Positions 19,190-31,157 of a DNA stretch of 64,000 nt are shown in pieces (position 1 is the stretch's first letter; each line of letters begins with the position of its first letter). The notes under the pieces are model-generated. The model was not told the origin of the DNA. It searched no databases and was given only the letters and a program-made list of their open reading frames with translations. The stretch is taken from the NCBI GenBank assembly GCA_014526335.1, contig JACTAT010000316.1, positions 124,001 to 188,000 on the forward strand, in the 5' to 3' direction. This DNA is from Chrysaora quinquecirrha. Its lineage: Eukaryota; Cnidaria; Scyphozoa; Semaeostomeae; Pelagiidae. The translations under genes were made by a program, and so were the position numbers.

Positions 19190-21309
19190 TTAAACGTTGT
19201 CTTCTTTGCCCAGTACGAGGTCCCTAACGCCTATCTCAATCTCCTTTTCTGCACTATTTCTGTGGATTTGTCTTAAATCTATAAGATATTCATGTCTCCA
19301 ACGAGACCAAAAATGATCTAATTTCTTAATTAGATAATGAAATCTTCTGGTATATGCTGTAGAATCCTCAAGGTCATCTACCTTAAAATCCACTTCATCT
19401 GCAAGTTGATTCAATCTTCTTCCATGCATTAAATGAAAGGGGGTTAAGGGTTCATATCCCACTTCATCATATATATATGTCAATGGCCTAGCATTAAGGG
19501 TTGTTTCTACTTTGATCAAAACTGTCAATAACTCACCATATGCCTATCTTGCATTTACCAATGTTTTCTTAAGGCAGTGTTTCACTGTGCCAACAATGAA
19601 CCCCACCAGGGGCTTCTTTCCTGATTAAATTTTTTCTTCTTGCCTGCTAAAAGGACAAGACAGAACAATCATGTGCAAGACTGTCTAAGAATTTGTTGGC
19701 AAACCTGAAAGTCTTAGCATTGTCCGAATTAATCATGGCTGGTGTTCCTCTCCTTGCTGTAAAACGCCTTAGGCTTAGGATAAACGATGGTCCAGATAAG
19801 ACCTTGACTAAGTCTAAGTGAATCGCTCTTGAATTACAGCAACTGTATAACACTATAAACATTTATCCATATCTCCTGTATCTCCTTTGTAATACAGTGG
19901 GCCAGCAAAATCTATCCCTACAAAAGTAAATGGTGGTACTTCTTTAACCTGAAATCTGGCAAATCTGCAACTTGTGGGGATCTAAAGGCCTTGCCTTGAA
20001 TCTTCTTGTAAACAATTCATTTACTCAACAATTTCTTAATTGCCTGCCTTTGACTATCCAGAATCTGCTTCTGAATTCTGCAAGAGTTGTCTTCAGACCT
20101 CCATGGTGTACCTAACTATGAGTGGAAAGGATGACTAGATCTGAAAATCTGTCATCTCTTGGCAAAATGATTGGAAATTTGCAATCTAAATCTAGCTCTT
20201 TATTACTTAATCTTCCTCGGCATCTTAGCAATTGATCTTCCTCTACGATTCCTAGATTCTGAGAGAGTTCCTTAAAGCCTGGTACCCGCTTCATTCTATC
20301 TTGAGCTTCAATAATCCACTTCCTTTCAGCATTGTTAATCTCTTCAACACTCAACACTCCCTCAGTCTTTTCTAAATTTCTTTTCTTTGCCTTAATATTC
20401 TTGAGAAATCGTAATACCCATGCAGTTACTCTGAGAAGACTGTCAATAGAGCTAAACCTTTCCTTATCTATGATATTTGACAATCCTTCATTCTTTCCCT
20501 CAGCTATGGTCAACAAGGTACTTATCTTCTTTCTCTCTTGTTCTATTGCCTGAGAATCCTTCAACAGCACTTCTTTGGGCCAATGCTCTTTCCCCATAAG
20601 AAGCCAGTGAGGACCCTGCCACCACAACCTACTTTCCTTTAAGGTGCTTGCTGTGACCCCCCTTGAGCCTAAATCTGCTGGATTGCACATTCCAGCACAA
20701 TGACCCCAATTGTCCTTATTGGAAAGCTTGAGAACTTCATCCACCCCATGTTGCACAAACTGTCTCCATTGCCCATTGTTGTTAATCCAAAACAAGGCGG
20801 TCTTGCTATCAAGCCAGTATCTTATGCCATCTATCCTAACCTGTGTACTTAAAGCCTTAAGCACAACATCCATCAGTGTAGCTAATACTCTGGCCGACAT
20901 TAATTCAAGCCTGGGAATACTTAATTCCTTGAGAGGGGCAACCCTTGTCTTAGCAGCAATCAAATTAGAACACCCTTTTCCTGCTTCTGCCTCGTACACC
21001 AAGTAGACCATGGCGCAATATGCCTTTTTGCTGGCATCAGCAAAGCCATGTAAATAACATTTCTTAATCTCACCCTCACTTTTGTCATAAAGGCATCGTG
21101 GCAATGAAATCTTTCCCACATCATTCAAGTTACTCACCAAGGCACTCCATTTAGCTAACTGACTAGCTGGTAGCTCATCATCCCAGCCTAGGTTCTGCAC
21201 ACAAAGTTCTGGAACAAAACCTTGGCATTCACCGTTACAGGGCTAATAAGACCTATAGGGTCAAATATCTTAGCAAGCGAACTCAAACTACTTCTCTTGG
21301 CAATCCTAT
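19190..21309 (-). pseudogene. BEL/Pao pol, 3' part: RNase H, integrase, DUF5641-like end
   Basis: The 362-aa frame 20112-21200 has Pao RNase H landmarks (FADASKKAYCAMVY, SIPRLELMSA, DSKTALFWINN, NPADLGSRG). Upstream of it, SLAKIFDPIGLISP at 21210-21300 joins it to the RT across the gypsy insertion. Below 20112 come integrase pieces (NSRAIHLDLV, INSDNAKTF) at 19647-19862 and the C-terminal part (TTLNARPLTYI, TPFHLMHGRRLN, HFWSRWRHEYL) at 19190-19528. Several frameshifts separate these pieces, so no full polyprotein can be made. Confidence 0.85.
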
Positions 21310-21313
21310 CATT

Positions 21314-21543
21314 TGTAATGGTTAGCACTCGAGATTTAGAGACTGCGTAGGAGCGGAAGTATTGCAATATAATGTTTTAAGTCTAGGTAGACTAGAATCT
21401 TTTTATTGTGTGCGGTACTGTAAAAGAGATTAAGAGTTGATTTTCTTTGAGTAAGAGTTGAGTAAGTTGAAAGAGAATAGCCGGAGAATTATTTTGTTTT
21501 ATTTGCTTTTATTACTCGTAATCGTTGGATACACTTCGTGACA
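21314..21543 (+). repeat. Ty3/gypsy 5' LTR
   Basis: TG...CA boundaries, target duplication CATT immediately outside, and a primer-binding-site-like TGGAGGTCTTACC seven bases after its end. It differs from the 3' LTR at gactgcgtag/gactgggtag and gattttcttt/gattttattt. Confidence 0.95.
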
Positions 21544-21613
21544 TAAATTTTGGAGGTCTTACCGAGATCTAGATCGTTCTTTTTTGTGAGTGTTTGATTT
21601 GGGAGTAACCAAG

Positions 21614-24600
21614 ATGGCGCATGGCCAGGCCGCAGCAGGAGGGGAAGCCCAAGAAGAAACGCCTTCTGAACGGCCGTCTATCCAAAGTATTTATCGAAGA
21701 CCGGAAAAGTACAAAATTGGGGACGATTTCGATTTGTTCTGGAGAAAGACTCTGCTGTATTTCGAGGCACTCGATTTAAAGGATGACAAAAAGAAGCGTT
21801 TGGCTTTTCTGTTTAATTTGAGTGAGGACGCATTTCGAATTGCAGAATCCGTTGAATTCCAAGACGATTTCACAGCATGGGGCAAAGTATTGTCTCAGAA
21901 ATTTGAGAAGAATACGACTGTTACTGAAAAAGGTATACTTTTGCCAAGAGAATGCAAGAACAAGGTGAAAGTGTAGACAATTTTGCTATCTGTCTAAGAG
22001 AACTTGCTGCTAAATGCAATTTTCAAGGAAGTGAATTTGAAAACCGTTTGCTAGATCAATTCATTGTTGGCCTAAGGGATCTAAGCATTCAAAGTAAATT
22101 GTTACAAGAGCCCAAAGACAATTTGAATGAGGCTATTGGGCTAGCAAGACGTTTTGAAGCTGCCAAGAGTACAGTTGGAGTGTTAAAAGGGAGAAATCAA
22201 GAGATGACAAGTTTAGTAGCCAGTGTTCAAAACAAAAAGTGTTATGTATGTGGCAAACTGGGCCACATTGCAAAGAATTGTGCTAACAAACCTGGTTTTC
22301 AGTCAAGGCAAGGGCCTAAGCAGTCTGTTGTTTGTTTTCATTGTAAACGCCCAGGTCATCTGATGAAAGATTGTCATGCACTTCAAGCTGTTGGTAGAGG
22401 TAGTGAAGCCATTCATCAAAGAAGTTTTACTTGTAATCGTTGTGGAACACAGGGCCATATTGCAAGGTACTGTCGTGCAAATTTAAACGAGCAGGATGCT
22501 GCAGAAAGTGCAAAGGACACTCAAGAGAAGAGGGTAGAACCAAAAACAAAACTTTCTTCTATCATTTCAGCAAATAAAAGACAAGCTTTGGTTATTGAAG
22601 CTGAAATAAGTGGCCAACCAACTCTCTGTGTGCTAGATACAGGTGCATCAGTTTGTGTAATGAGTCAATCCAAATGGGAAGCAGTTAAAACAACTGAACA
22701 GCTAGAACCATCTGACATTGTGGCTGAGGCTGCAAATAATATGCCTCTGGGTATTTTAGGAAGAGCTGTTTTGAAACTTGTTTGTGCAGACAAAACATTT
22801 GATGTTGAATTTTACATTGTTGACAATATGTCACAAGACATTTTACTTGGTCTGAATTGGATGGAAGAGTTTGGGCTAACACTAGTTGTGAAGGACAGAA
22901 AGTTGATATTTGCAGATGGAAATGAAATGAAATTATTCATGTTGGATTCCAGCTTACTGGATTCAAGTGTTGCTCTTTGTGAAGATATTGTTGTAGCCGG
23001 AAAATATGAAATAGTTAGTAGAGCTAAGTTGAGCAACCCTAGTATTTCTGATGCTTTGCTGGAACCAAATGAAGCATTAGTGAGCAAAGGAGTCATGGTC
23101 GCAAGAGTTATAGTTAGGCCTAGAAGTCAGACAGTACCAGTGCAAATTATAAACCCAGGTGACAAAGAAATCAAGCTATTTAAAGGAACCAAGTTGGGCT
23201 CATTGCAAACTTTTCAAGAAGATTTTAAGGATCCAGGAGTAGCTGTATTAAACAAAGAGGACAGGGACATAGAGTTTCAAATGGGTGAGCTAGAAGAAAA
23301 TGAGAAGAAGTCTTTAAAGGCATTTTGCTTGGCCAACAGGATATTTTTGCAACTTCAGTCAAGGAAATTGGAACAACCGATGTTACCAAGCATGTTGTGG
23401 ATACAGGGAATGCTAAGCCGATAAAGCAGTTACCAAGAAGATTGCCACAAGCTTTGAAACCCGTTGTTGAGAAGCAGGTACAAGAGATGCTTGATGCAGG
23501 AGTGATTCGTCCAAGCACTTCACCATGGGCTAGTCCCATAGTACTGGTTCGTAAAAAGGATGGTTCGTGGAGGTTTTGCATTGATTTTCGGAAAGTGAAC
23601 GACGAAAAAGTTAAAGATGCATATCCACTTCCTCAAGTGAATGATATAATTGATTCTTTGAATGGCCAAATGTATTTTTCTACCTTGGATTTGACTTCTG
23701 GTTACTGGCAGGTGCCTGTTGAAGAAGAAAGTGTTCCAAAAACTGCATTTGTGATCCCAGGAGGAGGACATTTTGAGTTCCTGAAATTACACTTTGGAAT
23801 GTCTAATGCAGTGCCAACATTCCAACGTTTGATGGCAACAGTGTTACAAGGAATGTTAGGGAAGAAATGCCTTGTTTATTTGGATGATGTACTTGTTTTT
23901 GGGGCTTCTTTACATGAACGTTTAGAGAATCTAAAAGATGTTTTTGAGGCTGTTAGAAAGGCTGGATTGAAGTTAAACCCAAAAAGTGTGTTTTGCAAAA
24001 CAAAGGTTAAATTTTGGGTTATGAATTGTCAAGTGAGGATTGGCTCCTGATTCTGATAAAGTTGCTGCGATAATGGACTTTCCAAAACCTGTTGATGTTA
24101 GTTCATTGAGGACATTTCTTGGTATGATTGGTTACTACAGAAGGTTTATTGATGGCTGTAGTGAAATTGCTGTTCCTTTACACAAGCTTCTTCAGAAGGA
24201 TGTCAAATTTGCTTGGGATGAAAGTTGCCAGAAAGCTTTTGATGATTTAAAAGAATCATTGACTACAGCTCCAGTGATGGCATTTCCAAGATATGATAGA
24301 GAATTGGTGTTGTATACAGATGCGTCTGATGTTGGAGTTGGTGCTGTACTTGCACAGAAAGATGATGCAGGTGAAGAGAGAACTGTTGCATTTGCTTCCA
24401 GAGCCTTTTCGGGTAGTGAAAGAAATTGGACTATCACAGAAAAAGAGGCTTTTGCAGTCGTATGGAGCCTGGAACATTTCAATGCTTATGTTTATGGACA
24501 TAAGGTGAATGTTTTCTCTGATCATCGTGCTTTGCAATGGCTGAGGAAAATCAAGAACCCCAGTGGAAAACTGGCCAGATGGATTTTGAAACTAGAAGAA

Positions 24601-26224
24601 TTTGACTACAGTATTACTCATAGAGCTAGTTCCTTGATGGGCCATGCAGATGCCTTGTCAAGAGCCCCAGTTAATGGTATCAAGGTTGCTGGTTTGTCAG
24701 CTGAAGAGTTCGTTGATGCACAACAGTTAGATGAAGACATTAACACTGTTTTTGGGTGGGTTGCAGATGGTGTTCGTCCTATCAGTCTTGAAACAGAATC
24801 CCAGGTATTAAAGATCCTTCATAAACTTTTTGATAATCTTGTGATTGATGAACAGGGTTTACTTTGTCGAAGGTGGTTTGATTATAACAATGAGAAGATC
24901 AGAATGCAAATTGTGGTACCTGAGAGTTTGCAAAAGAAGGTTGTTACAATAGCACACTCTGTGGTCACATGGGTGTGGCAAAAACTTTTGATCAAGTACA
25001 ACGTGAGTTTTATTGGCCCGGATTCAGTAAGTCGGTTGAGCTGTTTTGTAAAACTTGTGACAGTTGTGCTCGAAATAAAGTAGTACCAAGGCCAAAGTTT
25101 CCTATGAAGCCTATCGAGGTAATTCCAGTACCATTTCATATGATCGGCATGGACATTGTTGGTCCATTGATTCGCACAAGGTCAGGAAATTGATTTATTT
25201 TGACATTGATCGATTATTTTACAAAATATACGGAAGCCGTTGCGTTACCTGATCAGAAAGCGGAGACTGTTGCTCGAGCTTTGGAAGACATTTTTGCTAG
25301 GCATGGGATGCCGTCAGTCATTTTGACAGACCAAGGTTCAAATTTTGAGTCAAAGATTATAAAGTCAATTTGCGCGTTGTTTGGGATTGAAAAGAGGCGA
25401 ACCACGCCCTATCATCCGCAGACAGATGGACTGTGTGAACGTTTTAATGGAACGTTAAAAGCCCTTTTGAGGAAAAGAGTTAATCGTGATTGTGACAATT
25501 GGGACGAGCAAATTCCAGCCGCTTTGCTTGCTTATAGGAGTTCAGTTCAGGCTACAACGGGCATAAGTCCATTTGAATTGTTGTATGGTCGTGAGGCTAC
25601 ATTACCGCTCTCAATAAGTCGTGATGAGAACACAATTAAACCTATTCAAGGGTCTGCCAAGTATTTATCAGAGCTTAAGGATCGTTTTAGTTAATTGAAT
25701 GATATAGCTGGTGCCAAGCAGAAAGTTGCTCAAGAAAAGCAGAAGAAGCTATATGATATTCGCAACCGGGTTTCTTCAAAGAAAGACTTTAGTGCTGAAG
25801 ATTTTGTTTTGCTGCGAAACGAAAAGGCAAGAAGTTTAGATGATAAGTATTTGGGACCATTCGAAATTGTGCGTACTATGGATAGTAGCTGTTTAATTCG
25901 TTCGTTGGATAATAATAAATTGAAAACTGTACATTTCAATCGATTGAAGCGTTATTTTGCTGATGCTGACAAAGTGAAACAGGAAGTTGCTACCAATGAT
26001 GCTGACAAAGTAGTGCTTGAAGAATTGCCGTCGGATGAAGAAGAAGATTTCTACATTGATACCTACGTTTCGGCGAGAGCTCAAGAAGCTGAGCCTGAAA
26101 TCACAGTTGATCCGGAAGCACAAGAACAGTTTGTCGAAGCAGATGAGAGACAACAAGAAAGGAGGAACCCTGGAAGAGTTAGACGACCACCAGACCGTTA
26201 TGGGGTCTGGGTGAGTGACTTTTG
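21614..26224 (+). pseudogene. Ty3/gypsy gag-pol, all domains present but frame broken
   Basis: The start is the ATG at 21614. In order: gag, three CCHC zinc knuckles (CYVCGKLGHIAKNC, CFHCKRPGHLMKDC, CNRCGTQGHIARYC) at 22240-22480, aspartic protease (LDTGAS) near 22640, reverse transcriptase (RFCIDFRKVN, YLDDVLVFG) 23450-24010, RNase H (LYTDASDVG, FSDHRALQWL) 24300-24560, integrase zinc region (CKTCDSCARN) near 25050, and integrase core (LTDQGSNFES, HPQTDGLCERFNG) 25140-25560. A C-terminal chromatin-tether-like end follows (KYLGPFEIV). Frameshifts lie near 21945, 23330, 24040 and 24960, with stops at 25191-25193 and 25692-25694. The lesions are surprising beside nearly identical LTRs and could include sequencing indels. 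Confidence 0.9.
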
Positions 26225-26398
26225 ATTCTATTGAATTTTCAAACTGTGATTTACACGAAACTTAGATCTTGTATATAGCTTTGTTTTGAACTTTTAATTA
26301 AAAAAAAAAAGAACACAAAAAGTACAAAAAGAAGTTTAAAAGTATCGGCAGTTTATTAGAATTTGATTTAGGGGTAACTGTTGTTTTGGAGGGGGGAG

Positions 26399-26628
26399 TG
26401 TAATGGTTAGCACTCGAGATTTAGAGACTGGGTAGGAGCGGAAGTATTGCAATATAATGTTTTAAGTCTAGGTAGACTAGAATCTTTTTATTGTGTGCGG
26501 TACTGTAAAAGAGATTAAGAGTTGATTTTATTTGAGTAAGAGTTGAGTAAGTTGAAAGAGAATAGCCGGAGAATTATTTTGTTTTATTTGCTTTTATTAC
26601 TCGTAATCGTTGGATACACTTCGTGACA
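26399..26628 (+). repeat. Ty3/gypsy 3' LTR
   Basis: Same 230-bp unit as 21314-21543, preceded by a purine tract and followed by the CATT target duplication at 26629-26632. Confidence 0.95.
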
Positions 26629-26632
26629 CATT

Positions 26633-27201
26633 CTAAGTCGCACTCCCAAGTTTAGATAAGTCAAACTCAAAGGTATCCTGTCTTATGTCCCAATTTATAC
26701 CCAATACCTTAGTCTTTCCTCCAACATTGCTAATCTCAGCATTAGTACCATTTTTCTGATCACTTGTCAAAGTCTCATTGAATTCCTTAGCTAGAATAGC
26801 ATCATTGGTCTTCCTTTTTCTCAAGTTAAATCCACCCTCACTCATTCTCTCTTTAGCCTTGACATACATTTGTTTAGCATCTTGCAATTCAGAAGCTCCA
26901 AAGACCAAATCATCAACATAGAAGTTTAATGCTAGCCTATTTGCAAATTCTGGGTCTTCTTCCTGGTACTTACTTATGTGGTACCTAAGCACAGCATTCA
27001 ATAAAAATGGCGAACAATTCACTCCGAACACCACTCGATTGAAACGGTAAACTTCTATCTCTGAATTTTCTGCTCCTATATCTTTGACCCAAAGAAATCT
27101 CAAGCAATCTCTATCTGACGGATCAATCTCAACGTTCAAAAATGCTTTGTCGATTTTGGCGACCATGGCTATCTTATTTTCACGAAATCTAACCAATATA
27201 T
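26633..27201 (-). pseudogene. BEL/Pao reverse transcriptase core
   Basis: Reads KIAMVAKIDKAFLNVEID, CLRFLWVKD, VVFGVNCSPFLLNAVLRYH, and the catalytic NFYVDDLVFGA. This is typical of BEL/Pao RT. A stop (TAG at 26633-26635) lies just before the gypsy insertion. Upstream it is cut by a retroposon insertion at 27202-27487, beyond which the RT reading continues (CLHVGPPLTP) at about 27500-27540. Confidence 0.85.
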
Positions 27202-27487
27202 TTTTTTTATATGCCATTAAAAATTTACAAAACGAATTGCGGATTACACTACCTACAAACTACATTACAATACTACAAGGACGATACCGTGAGGAGCAAA
27301 ATACTATGATTACCTCACGGCCTTACATAAAAAAAGTTTTAAACTACATAAAATTACAAAAGGAACTAAAAAGGGGGACATGGTGGTTGAGTGGCTTTTA
27401 TAGCGGAGTTTAACATTCCTAATCAAACCGACCTGTGTTATGGATGAATCGTCGAGTTAACAGTAGTATATTTCCATTAACCTCATA
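27202..27487 (-). mobile_element. Short poly-A retroposon (5'-truncated LINE or SINE)
   Basis: A 286-bp insert in the BEL RT region, flanked by an 11-bp direct repeat AACCAATATAT (27191-27201 and 27488-27498). On the minus strand it ends ATATAAAAAAA directly at the duplication, as expected of target-primed reverse transcription. It encodes no protein. The 3' family is not identified. Confidence 0.75.
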
Positions 27488-27546
27488 AACCAATATATCA
27501 AAGTGTAGGGGTGTAAGTGGTGGGCCTACATGCAAACAATCATTAA

Positions 27547-28488
27547 CCCTTTAGCAGCTGAAAGGATTTTTGAAGTTTTGTTGTACTTTCAAAAAGTAAC
27601 TTATAAACAAACATAGTTGTCCAAATACATCAAAACTATGTATCATTATAATCTTCAGAAGATTCTCTAAAAACTCATTCCAAAAAATAACCAATTAGTT
27701 TCCATGGTAACGTATTAACTATTGTTTAACTAACAATGAAACATAAAAAATAACAATGAAGCCAGGAAAACAGTGTTCTGTTCCTCTGAATAGCATCAAA
27801 TTGATGAGAAAATTGCATGTAGATGTTTTCCACATCTCATTTTCAATAATTTGTGAGTTTTATTTCCATTGAACCTGTTGTAATGAGAAATATAACAAAA
27901 ATCAGCTGATTGCCTGATGGCTAGGCCCCACTTAGGCCCAAACCAAAATGACACTAAAATTTCAAAAAACAAATACAAATACAACTGAAAATCAAAAGAT
28001 AGTTAGTTTATTAGAGTAGGAGTGATTTAAGATAATATAAAAAGTACTTACTTCGATTTCTGGATCCATTTTTCTTTTTCATTGCTCAAGAGCAAGGAGA
28101 GAAAAATTCGATGACTATCATCCTCAATCAAAAGCTTCTAATAAACAGGGTGATGCGCCCTACCTAACACATTTTACTTCTCAAATGTTTTTTAGAACAT
28201 GTTCAAAGGAATCAGAAGCTATTTTTTACCCAAAAGGCAAGTTTTGTTCTGTTTTTCGGTGAGTTAGGCTCATTTCTGCCAAAATGTCCTCCATCTTGGA
28301 TTTTCGGGAAACAAGAACTGCTGTTTTCAGCTCTAGAAGTGCCAAAGACAGGCTCAAAGTAGCTAAAAACAAAGGTTTGTTTGTCCTTTTGTAGACTACA
28401 AAAAACGGGAAGGCTAGAAGTTGTTTCTGCCGAGTTATCATTGGTTTATTTAGGGGGGTCGTTAACGACCCCCTTCGCTGCTAAAGGG
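27547..28488. mobile_element. piggyBac-type MITE (942 bp)
   Basis: Ends are CCCTTTAGCAGC and its inverse GCTGCTAAAGGG, each flanked directly by TTAA (27543-27546 and 28489-28492), the piggyBac target duplication. A second palindrome (gggggtcgttaacgaccccc) lies near the right end. There is no transposase frame. It sits inside the BEL RT: reading on both sides continues the same protein (KDGKTGISL before, CLHVGPPLTP after). Confidence 0.85.
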
Positions 28489-28492
28489 TTAA

Positions 28493-29170
28493 GTGATATA
28501 CCTGTCTTGCCATCCTTTGAAGAAGCATCATAAACTATTGTTACTTTTGTAGTCTCTGCATCACTATGAATCACTGCTTAATGTGGAAGCATGTGGACTT
28601 TCTCAGGGACTTCTAGCTCAGCCACTTTCTCAATGATATTTTCTGCCAACTGATCTTTGATTATCGTATCATAGGCTGCCAAAACTGGTGGATCTCTTTT
28701 AAATCTCTTACTCTCCTCCCTGGAGCAACAATTGACGTGGATGAGGCAACACTTGACGTGGATGATTCATGACTTGCAATCGATGCAACTGAACTAGGTC
28801 TGCTTAAACCTGAATTCACCACAGTGTCTCGTTTAAAAATATCTTCAATTGATAACAAAGCTAGATTTACCTTCTCTTCAAAGGCACCAGCTTCCTCTAT
28901 TTCAATGTGACACATCTCTGCTATCGAATCTTCAGCTTTGTCTTCATTTTCGTCCCTTTCTTCTTCTTCTTTGGTAACATCTAATGTAGCAGGGAGACTG
29001 ACGATTTCCGCATCCAGATTCTCCAAAAGTGCCAATTTCTCCTTCAACTGCATCTCTATTTGGCGAATTTTCCTCTCATCTTCCTTATTCTCTTCGATCA
29101 ACTGAATAAGTTTGGTTAAATAGGCTCGATTTCTGCCTCTTACTCTCTTAAGTTTTGTTATTTCATCCAT
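28493..29170 (-). pseudogene. BEL/Pao gag N-terminus fused by deletion to RT N-terminus
   Basis: The ATG at 29170 starts a coiled-coil gag-like N-terminus (GRNRAYLTKLIQLIEE, KLALLENLDAEIVSLP). Near 28720 it switches to reverse-transcriptase upstream sequence (IKDQLAENIIEKVAELEVP, then DAETTKVTIVYDASSKDG). The rest of gag and the protease are absent, so an internal deletion joined distant parts. A stop near 28580 breaks the frame. Confidence 0.7.
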
Positions 29171-29459
29171 TCTTCATGCAGAAGCTCTATCCTTGGTTCG
29201 GTCGACCAGAATTTTGAAACTAAAATTCAATTCCTTCAGCACTGCTTCTAGGATATTTAGAGCAGAATGATAAAACAACAAAAAGAAACCCGTTTGACGT
29301 TTTCTGAATACGAATATTAAAATCTCACATCTTACTACCTTACTCTGCGCATCTAGGTTGTCGTCTGACGATAAAAAGAAATGAAAATACATAAAATTAT
29401 TTAAAAGGATGAATAATTCTAAAAACCAACCAATCAAAAATAAGAATAACAGGATATTA

Positions 29460-29675
29460 CTCCTAGCCTTAAAATGTTCTTTTGCTTCAATACACAACAC
29501 GCTAACGTAGGCAATTTCCTGTACTCGAATTCATGTGGAGACATTTACGCAAATTATGAGAAAATAAAGAACAATTCATAAGTATTATATTTCTAAATAT
29601 CAACCAACAAGGAGAAGCAATAAATGAATGCGGAGACAAGTGTAACTGTGCAGAAGCGTATGGAAAACCCCAACA
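29460..29675 (-). repeat. BEL/Pao LTR (5' copy)
   Basis: Partner of 18644-18852 in the same orientation, with the minus-strand TGTTGGGG start at 29675. Carries 7 extra bases (acacaac) near 29492. Confidence 0.75.
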
Positions 29676-29811
29676 GGTGGAGTGAAAACTTTTGACTTTT
29701 CTAACAAGTTGTGGCCTAGGTGCTTTTAGGGAAGCGGCCTGGAGTCTGTAGTTGACCAGACAAGGATCAGATTTTTCAAATTTTAAACACTGTTTTTTGT
29801 TTATTTCAGAT

Positions 29812-30078
29812 CAAAAATGGAACTTTTCAATGTGCAGCGTGCAGTAAACGTTATAAGACAAAAAATGCTCTGAAAAGACATGTGGGTTCAAAGCATTCTG
29901 GAAAGGAAAAAGGTCAGAAACAAAATTTGAATTCCAGCAATTCAACAGTTTCCAGCCTTATAGAACAGTGCTCAAAAGATTTGTCAGAGGATCTATGTTT
30001 TCCTTCAAATATCTCCAGCTGCTTCAGGTCCTTCAGATTTACCTTGGCGGATTTGAACTGTGAGCAGGAATTAATATT
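29812..30078 (+). CDS. C2H2 zinc-finger exon
   Basis: After the acceptor tttgtttatttcag the frame reads FQCAACSKRYKTKNALKRH, then VGSKH. This is one classical C2H2 finger (C-x2-C-x12-H-x4-H), probably a DNA-binding finger. It continues with Ser/Asn-rich sequence to a good donor (att|gtaagtaa) at 30079. The upstream and downstream exons are not identified. It may belong with the transposon-like remnant at 30160-30560. Confidence 0.55.
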
Positions 30079-30099
30079 GTAAGTAATTGCACTGCTCTA

Positions 30100-30560
30100 T
30101 AACATCTTGACTGGCAAAGGAGTATGGGAAAAAATTCAAGTCTATGAATCTTCAAGTCTATGCAACATAAAACTGAATCTGGACAACAACACATTGCCAT
30201 TTTGCAAGCTGGTCGCAGCTTTGATATAAGCAATCAACACAGATTAGTGGACAATGTACCCCGTGGTGGACTATGGAAAATGTCCAATATTGCAGAGAAA
30301 ATCTTCATGAGTGCTGAGTTATATTTCCATGCCAATACTGTAAATTTACAAAGTTCATCAAACCTGGAGTCATTGTTGACAAGATTTTGGTGATTGGACT
30401 GTTCTAAACTTGGACCAAATCTTGTGCCCTACTGATTGATAATGAAGTGGGTCAAGCCTCACTTAACAGCATAATAATGCTGTATATGAAGGTAAGCTCT
30501 TTCTTGTATGCAAAACATGTCATTAACAAATTGAAGTCCACTCAAGGAAAAACCAAAACA
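30100..30560 (+). pseudogene. Degenerate transposon-like coding remnant
   Basis: Pieces in two frames: AGRSFDISNQHRLVDNVP and GGLWKMSNIAEKIFMSAEL at 30200-30320, then a frameshifted KFIKPGVIVDKILVIGLF to about 30400 and YAKHVINKLKSTQ near 30520. The composition looks like an old protein-coding repeat downstream of the C2H2 exon. No domain can be named. Confidence 0.35.
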
Positions 30561-31157
30561 AGATCACTGACGACAAAAATAAAAAATTAGACAAGCCAGT
30601 CATGCAACAATAACTTCAAACTTTAAACCAAAACATAGGTATTAGCTGTACGATAATTTTTATGACACTGATTTAAACTATGTAAATTACAGTATTCACT
30701 CTAATGAGTGCCTGTTAGTCTTGCACTCAATTTATTGTGCAAGGGACACTTATTTTAGGAAACTATTATTTAAGTGATGAGTTAATATTATCAAAAATCA
30801 TTTTCAACATTCTTTTTTGTGTTTAATCAAAACCTGGGTAATCCCAACATTTTTTAAACAGCAATAATTTGTATTTTCCTCTTGAATAAATATTTACCAA
30901 AACTATCTTTTCATACCTGTTGGGGGTGCTCAGTGGAGGGTGGAGCCCATTTGCGTAAATACAATTAATTGTTAATCAATCCTAAAAAAGTTACAGTAAA
31001 CAAAAAGTTTATTACTGAATCAAGCTACAAACAGTATTTCATATTTGAACTATTTCTTATTTAACTTGGACACTCTAACATTTCAATGTTGCATAGTTCG
31101 AAGAAAAAATCACCTGGAGTTAAAAATTTAGGTAGCTTCTTTCTTTTGAGCGGGGTC
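30561..31157. other. No recognised feature
   Basis: AT-rich, no long open frame, no clear repeat boundary. Confidence 0.5.

Larger units (their letters stand above)
21314..26628 (+). mobile_element. Ty3/gypsy LTR retrotransposon, full length, inserted in BEL/Pao
   Basis: Two 230-bp LTRs (21314-21543 and 26399-26628) begin TGTAATGG and end CGTGACA. They are flanked by the 4-bp target duplication CATT (21310-21313 and 26629-26632). A primer-binding-site-like TGG starts at 21551 after the 5' LTR, and a polypurine tract (ggaggggggag) precedes the 3' LTR. By eye the LTRs differ at two positions, so the insertion is recent. It lies in opposite orientation to the BEL element, splitting its reverse transcriptase region. 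Confidence 0.95.
18644..29675 (-). mobile_element. BEL/Pao LTR retrotransposon, decayed, with three nested insertions
   Basis: LTR-like repeats of about 210 bp lie at 18644-18852 and 29460-29675 in the same orientation. Between them, on the minus strand, are an N-terminal gag piece (about 29170), reverse transcriptase, Pao-type RNase H, and integrase with a C-terminal DUF5641-like part. The RT region is interrupted by a TTAA-flanked MITE, a poly-A retroposon and a complete Ty3/gypsy element. Most of gag and all of protease are missing between about 28720 and 28660, so the element was internally deleted as well. By eye the two LTR copies differ at about nine sites plus a 7-bp indel. Confidence 0.85.
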
